A stretch of DNA of 64,000 bases, taken from assembly GCA_973895155.1 (NCBI GenBank), contig OZ316895.1, positions 496,001 to 560,000 on the forward strand, written 5' to 3'. The translations under genes were made by a program, and so were the position numbers. The DNA is from Marsupella aquatica. Taxonomy: Eukaryota > Marchantiophyta. Below, piece by piece: positions 59,485 to 64,000 of this stretch (its first letter is position 1; each line of letters begins with the position of its first letter). The notes under the pieces are model-generated. The model was not told where the DNA came from. It worked only from the letters and a program-made list of their open reading frames with translations, and ran no database searches.

Positions 59485-60334
59485 AAGCCTGGGAGGTGAC
59501 GTTGAGGTGATCAAAATTTTTGTGACGTGTTGGTGACGGTTTTTCCAGTGGTTAGAGTTGGTGGATTTCACGGAGATCTATCGCATGGAACTTGGAGGTG
59601 TTGGGCTCAACGGATAGATCGGGGCAAGGGCTTTCCGACGGTGCAAAGAAATCTCTGAACGAAGTTCGTGGTGCGGAGGAATTGACGTTTCCGTCGTTCT
59701 GGATTTTTTGTGATTCGTGTTCGACGGTTTTCTTCGACGGTTCTTTTTGGGGGGAACTGAGATCGTTTTCCCGACGGTGTGAGCTTTGTGGTGCGCGAGG
59801 CGTCACAACCTTTAGCTCAAATCGTAGATCGGGCAAAGCTGATCATTTCGGTAGTTGGTTTGCTATCGAGGGTGTAGTGAGTGCGATGTACCAAGCAAAA
59901 GAGCCGTTCTGAGTTTCTGACTGGCTATGGAGTCTTCTTTTGACTGAAGCGGGGTTTCTAGTCGTTGCGTTCGACTCAAAGGAAGAAACGAGAAGTGCAA
60001 CGGCTCAACGGAGAGATCGCGGTGTAGTGGTCATTTTGAGTCCAAGATTGACACTTGACGCGGAGTGAAGGAGTCGTGACGGGAATTTTTTACTCTGCTA
60101 GAGTTGCAAACGGTGCCGGTGCAATTCGGTAACATTTCCCGTCGATAACTAGTCTTTATCTGGTGTAAAGTGATAACGGCAGTGTGAGTAACCCAACAAT
60201 TTTTATTTTTTATTTTTTGTGCACATTTTGCCTTAGAATAGGGCCTTTTTGGTGGTGTGTATACACACCCTCCCGACCCTTGCACCCCTGTCAATACCCC
60301 GTTGGCGACCCCTCCTCCTCCTCGCTAATACTCC

Positions 60335-60434
60335 NNNNNNNNNNNNNNNNNNNNNNNNNNNNNNNNNNNNNNNNNNNNNNNNNNNNNNNNNNNNNNNNNN
60401 NNNNNNNNNNNNNNNNNNNNNNNNNNNNNNNNNN
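60335..60434. other. Assembly gap of 100 N
   Basis: Exactly 100 unknown bases lie in the copia leader. The round number suggests a gap of unknown size. Confidence 0.98.
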
Positions 60435-60801
60435 GGTAACTTTTTTGGATCTTTTTTGGCGAGAACGTAGCCACTGAAGCTAGCAACGCGGTGCACCACT
60501 CGATTTCCATTTCCGACAACGGGTGGTACTTGGATATTTTCTTATTCCCCGAGGTGGTCAAAACGGGAGAGAATTTTTGAGTTTTACCCACCCCGACCGA
60601 AATGTGAAAAAGTTTTTCGTCGGAACTCGGTTTCGATTTCGGATTTCAGCGTTGGCTTGCTAGGTTGGTGGGCTAAGTGGCGGTGACAAGTTTCAAGGTT
60701 TTTGGAAAGTTGCGAAAAACGACATTTTTTCATGATTTGGATTTGAGTCAACGCGAAGGAAGGAAGGAAAATGCATATAGGGAGCAACACAACAATAGCA
60801 C

Positions 60802-61730
60802 GTGGAGAACGTTGGGAGGACAACGATGGCATCCAAGTTTGGAGGTGTCAAGTTTGAGGTGGAGAAATATGATGGGCGCACAGATTATTTGCTATGGGAG
60901 AAGCAGGTTAAGGGAATTCTTCGTGCTATGGGCCTAGATCATCTGCTATCGACTCGGGAGGAGTCTAGCAGTGAGGAGGAGATCCCGTTGAGGAAATGGA
61001 GGCAAGAGCAAGTGATTGCTGTGAATGCGGTTATGCTGTATCTGAAGCCGCATATCATTAAGAAGCTGGACGACTACGAGGATTGCGTATCCTTATTCAA
61101 GGCCCTCAGAGAGAAGTACTACCGAGAGGATGCCTCAGATCGGTTGTACAAGAAGTCTCTCTTGATGAGCTTGAGACTAAAAGAAGGAGGCAAGCTTCGA
61201 GATCACTTGGATGAATTCAACAGCCTAGCTGTAGATTTGTCAAATTTTGGCAAGGGAGTGGAAGATGAAGATAAGGCATTGCTTCTCTCAGTTCCTTACC
61301 CCCATCATATCAAGGTTTGAAGCAGGTTCTCTTGTATAGAGATCTCAAAACCATTTCATATGATGAGGTGGTAAGCTCTTTGTTGTCAGATGATGCACAG
61401 AAGAAACTGGGTCATGCCCAGACACCATCTTCATCTGGCAGTGCATTGAATGTGAACCGCGGGAGGACTCAATAGCGGATGACTGGTGAAAACAGGTCCT
61501 TTTCACAAACGTACCCCTCACGGAATAGAGGCAAGGAGAAGGCTCGGTCTAAGTCTAGATCCAGGTCTAGAGAGAAATCTCTAGGAAAGGAAACCAATTA
61601 TATGCTGGAAATGTAACAAGCCTGGCCACATGAAACGAGACTGTCGAGTCAAGCAGACTCATCAACCATTAGCGAACGCAGCCACTGATGTTGATATGAT
61701 TGACTTGCTTGATGATGAAATCTTGTGAAG
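60802..61730 (+). pseudogene. Copia gag with zinc knuckle, frameshifted
   Basis: From Met 60802 (or Met 60826, MASKFGGVKFEVEKYDG) the frame encodes a gag-like helical protein with LLWEKQVKGILRAMGL and DASDRLYKKSLLMSLRL. The frame is lost near 61,300, where the normal family continuation (GLKQVLLY, SYDEVVSSLL) is found one frame over. A stop occurs at 61,472. The zinc knuckle CWKCNKPGHMKRDC lies near 61,605-61,650 in a further frame. Confidence 0.85.
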
Positions 61731-61749
61731 TCCAGATGTTGCCCTTTGC

Positions 61750-63323
61750 ATTTCATCCAGTAACAACGGTGATGAATGGATTTTAGACTGTGCCTATACC
61801 TATCATATTTGTTGTATGAAAGAGTTTTTTAGTTCTTACTCAGTATCAACCGATTCCGTGTTGATGGGGAATGATCATCCTTGTCAAATTATTGGAATTG
61901 GATCCATGAAAATTCAGATGTTTGATGGAGCTGTGCGAACAGTGAGTAATGTCAGACACATACCTGACATGAAAAAGAACTTGATTTCTCTTGAATGCTG
62001 GAAGCAAATGGATGTCGGTGGAGTTCTGCTGATGGTATTCTTCAAGTGTCAACCGGAGGCAAGGTTGTCATGAAGGGTAAGCGGCACAGGAATCTATACC
62101 TGTTGGAGGGCAACGTGATTTGTGAAGAAGCCAATGTAACTAGATCTCAATGCGAGATGACTCAGTTGTGGCACTACAGATTGGGACACATGAGTGAAAA
62201 GGGTTTGGCGGTACTTCGCAGGCAAGGACTTCTTTCTAATTTGGAATCTACTAAGCTAGATTTTTGTGAACACTGTGTGCTTGGGAAGCAGCACAGGAGA
62301 ACCTTTGGTGTTGGAACTCACAATACCAAAGCTATACTTGAGTATGTACATAGTGATGTGTGGGGTCCAGCCCCAACTCCCTCACTTTCTGGAAAATTAT
62401 ACTATGTCACGTTCATTGATGATTACTCACGGTATGTGTGGATCACATTTCTACACGCCAAGTCTGAAGTTTTTGGCACTTTTAAGAAGTGGAAAGCCCA
62501 AATTGAGAATCAGACTGGCTCCAAGGTGAGATATCTGCGATCAGATAACGGCGGGGAGTATAGTTCAAGTGAATTTGAACTATATTGTGCAGAGCAAGGG
62601 ATTACTCGTCATCTCACGACAGTTTATACTCCTCAACAGAATGGTGTTTGTGAGCGGCTAAACTGAACACTATTGGAGCGATCAAGGAGTATGTTGAGCC
62701 AATCAGGTTTACCGCATGAATTTTGGGCTGAAGCTATAAATACGGCAGCTTATTTGGTAAATCTTTCTCCTTCAAGTGCAATCAATTTCAAGACGCCGTT
62801 TGAAATGAGGTATGGACGGCACGCAGACTATCAGGTTTTGAGAGTCTTTGGAAGTGATGCATATGCTCTCACACCTAAGCAGAATCGATCTAAACTAGAT
62901 TCTACTTCCAAGAAGTGTCTTTTTCTTGGTTATCAACCAGGTGTGAAAGGTTACAGGCTATGGGATCCAGAAGCTTGTACGTTGCTTGTCAGTAGAGATG
63001 TATCCTTTAATGAATCCAGATCATCAAAGGAGGGGGAGAATGCTCAGGCTTCCCGTACTGACAAAGGTAAATCTCCTATCCTGGACCATGTTGTGGGGGA
63101 GATTGGTCAGGAGAGTTTTCATGACATAAATGAAGGAGGTGCTCCGAGAATGGAGCTGGTTCCGGTAATGGAACAAGAGGAGCAGGCTGTTGATGGAATA
63201 CCTCAAATTCAACCAACAGAACAAGATCAACCAGAATCATCAGCTAGAAAATCGAGACGTACTACTCGAGCTCCTACAAGGTATGGACAATGGACAATGG
63301 ACAGATTCATCAAGGTTAGATGA
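61750..63323 (+). pseudogene. Copia protease and integrase remnant
   Basis: DEWILDCAYTYHICC is the protease site with the usual DSG/DTG triad altered to DCA. The integrase follows: LWHYRLGHMSEKGL and FCEHCVLGK give the HHCC finger, then YVHSDVWGP, FIDDYSRYVW, LRSDNGGEYSS and TPQQNGVCERLN carry the core acidic residues. A TGA at 62664-62666 replaces the Arg codon of the usual ERLNRTLLE. The C-terminal part includes FWAEAINTAAYLVNLSPS and LGYQPGVKGYRLWDP. Confidence 0.88.
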
Positions 63324-64000
63324 TGTTGACATTGCACCTGATGATGATGACAGAGCACTGATCTTGGAAGAAGGAGAACCTTCTTCTTATCATGAGGCGT
63401 GCATTTCAGACGAGAAAGATGAATGGAATGCAGCGATGCAGAGGAAGTTGCAATCTTTAAGTTACAATAGAACATGGGAGCTGGTGCAGCTGCCAAGTGA
63501 TCAACAAGTGGTGGATAGCAAGTGGATTTACAAGCTGAAGGACAACTCTTCAGATGGAGGAGACAAGATATACAAGGCAAGGCTTGTTGCCAAGGGATTC
63601 ACTCAAGAGAAGGGAGTGGATTACAATGAGGTCTTCTCTCCAGTTGCCAAGTATTCCACGATACAAATTTTGTGTCAACTTGTTGTGTTTTTTGATCTGG
63701 TGTTAGATCAAATGGATGTTGTTACTGCTTTTCTCTATGGCACCTTGGAGGAACAAATTTTCATGAGGCAACCACTGGGCTTTGTGAAGAAGGGCCAAGA
63801 GAGTTTAGTTTGCAGGTTACTTAAGTCCTTGTATGGATTGAAGCAAGCTCCTCGGCAGTGGAACAAGCGATTCGATGATTTCATGTTTGCACAAGGATTC
63901 ACTAGGATGGTGTATGACCCTTGTGTGTATACGAAATCAGTCAAGAATGGTGTGTTTGGTTTGCTCATTCTGGTGCTCTATGTGGATGACATGTTGATTG
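63324..64000 (+). pseudogene. Copia reverse transcriptase, 5' part
   Basis: This frame is open to the window end and carries RTWELVQLPSDQQVV, SKWIYKLK, ARLVAKGFTQEKGVDYNEVF, LDQMDVVTAFLYG, SLYGLKQAPRQWNKRF and the catalytic LYVDDMLI. It is out of frame with the integrase part. The switch occurs at a short tandem repeat (tggacaa) near 63,284-63,302. Confidence 0.9.

Larger units (their letters stand above)
59139..64000 (+). mobile_element. Ty1/copia LTR retrotransposon, runs off the window
   Basis: A 5' LTR (59139-59470, TGTTAAGG to GTTCAACA) is followed by the primer binding site tggtatcagagc, complementary to initiator tRNA-Met. About 1.3 kb of leader then precedes gag. Gag, zinc knuckle, protease, integrase and the start of RT follow in copia order. 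The copy is decayed by a frameshift near 61,290-61,318, stops at 61,472 and 62,664, and a frameshift near 63,300. The 3' LTR lies beyond the window, so age from LTR divergence cannot be judged here. Confidence 0.92.

Overview
The window reads as nuclear DNA of a land plant. It carries intron-rich genes with GT-AG splicing, a plant-type glutaminyl cyclase, a DYW-class PPR protein, a malectin/LRR receptor kinase, and several plant retroelements. The single-ORF DYW protein and the many short introns suggest a bryophyte, probably a moss. That placement is inference; no organism marker proves it.

Layout. 1-2.6 kb: AT-rich, no gene recognised. 2.6-6.8 kb (-): an 11-exon glutaminyl-peptide cyclotransferase whose frame closes across every junction I traced, with one exon duplicated in tandem. 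7.33-23.4 kb: a large composite DNA transposon. 23.4-26.2 kb: a deleted Ty1/copia element in reverse orientation. 28.3-33.1 kb (-): UTP14, 8 exons. 37.2-39.2 kb (+): ribosomal protein L4 (uL4), 2 exons. 43.3-46.3 kb (+): a DYW PPR editing factor. 48.4-57.6 kb (-): a malectin-like/LRR receptor kinase. 59.1 kb to the window end (+): a second copia element, decayed by stops and frameshifts, with a 100-N assembly gap in its leader.

The part most likely to be new is the transposon at 7.33-23.4 kb. Its two ends carry the same ordered set of sequence blocks in inverted order: a TAAGTGCAT array, then ATGCATTG, then a perfect 21-bp inverted repeat. Inside these lie GTGTACATTT arrays, which are in direct orientation. 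A 5'-truncated LINE has split the left end. Between the ends are three gene units. The first is a leftward transposase-like protein in which three En/Spm Tnp1-like modules precede an RNase H-like core of the DUF7869 type. The second is a rightward protein joining a ParB-like fold to a degenerate N6/N4 DNA methyltransferase-like domain. The third is a rightward FCP1/NIF-type HAD protein. Palindromic 25-bp sites (27-bp period) are packed into predicted introns of all three units and were not noticed elsewhere in the window. They look like binding or recombination sites for an element-encoded protein.

The host genes look ordinary. UTP14 and RPL4 both act in ribosome production, and both have telo-box motifs upstream. 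Coordinates of splice sites come from hand reading and have not been tested by transcripts.
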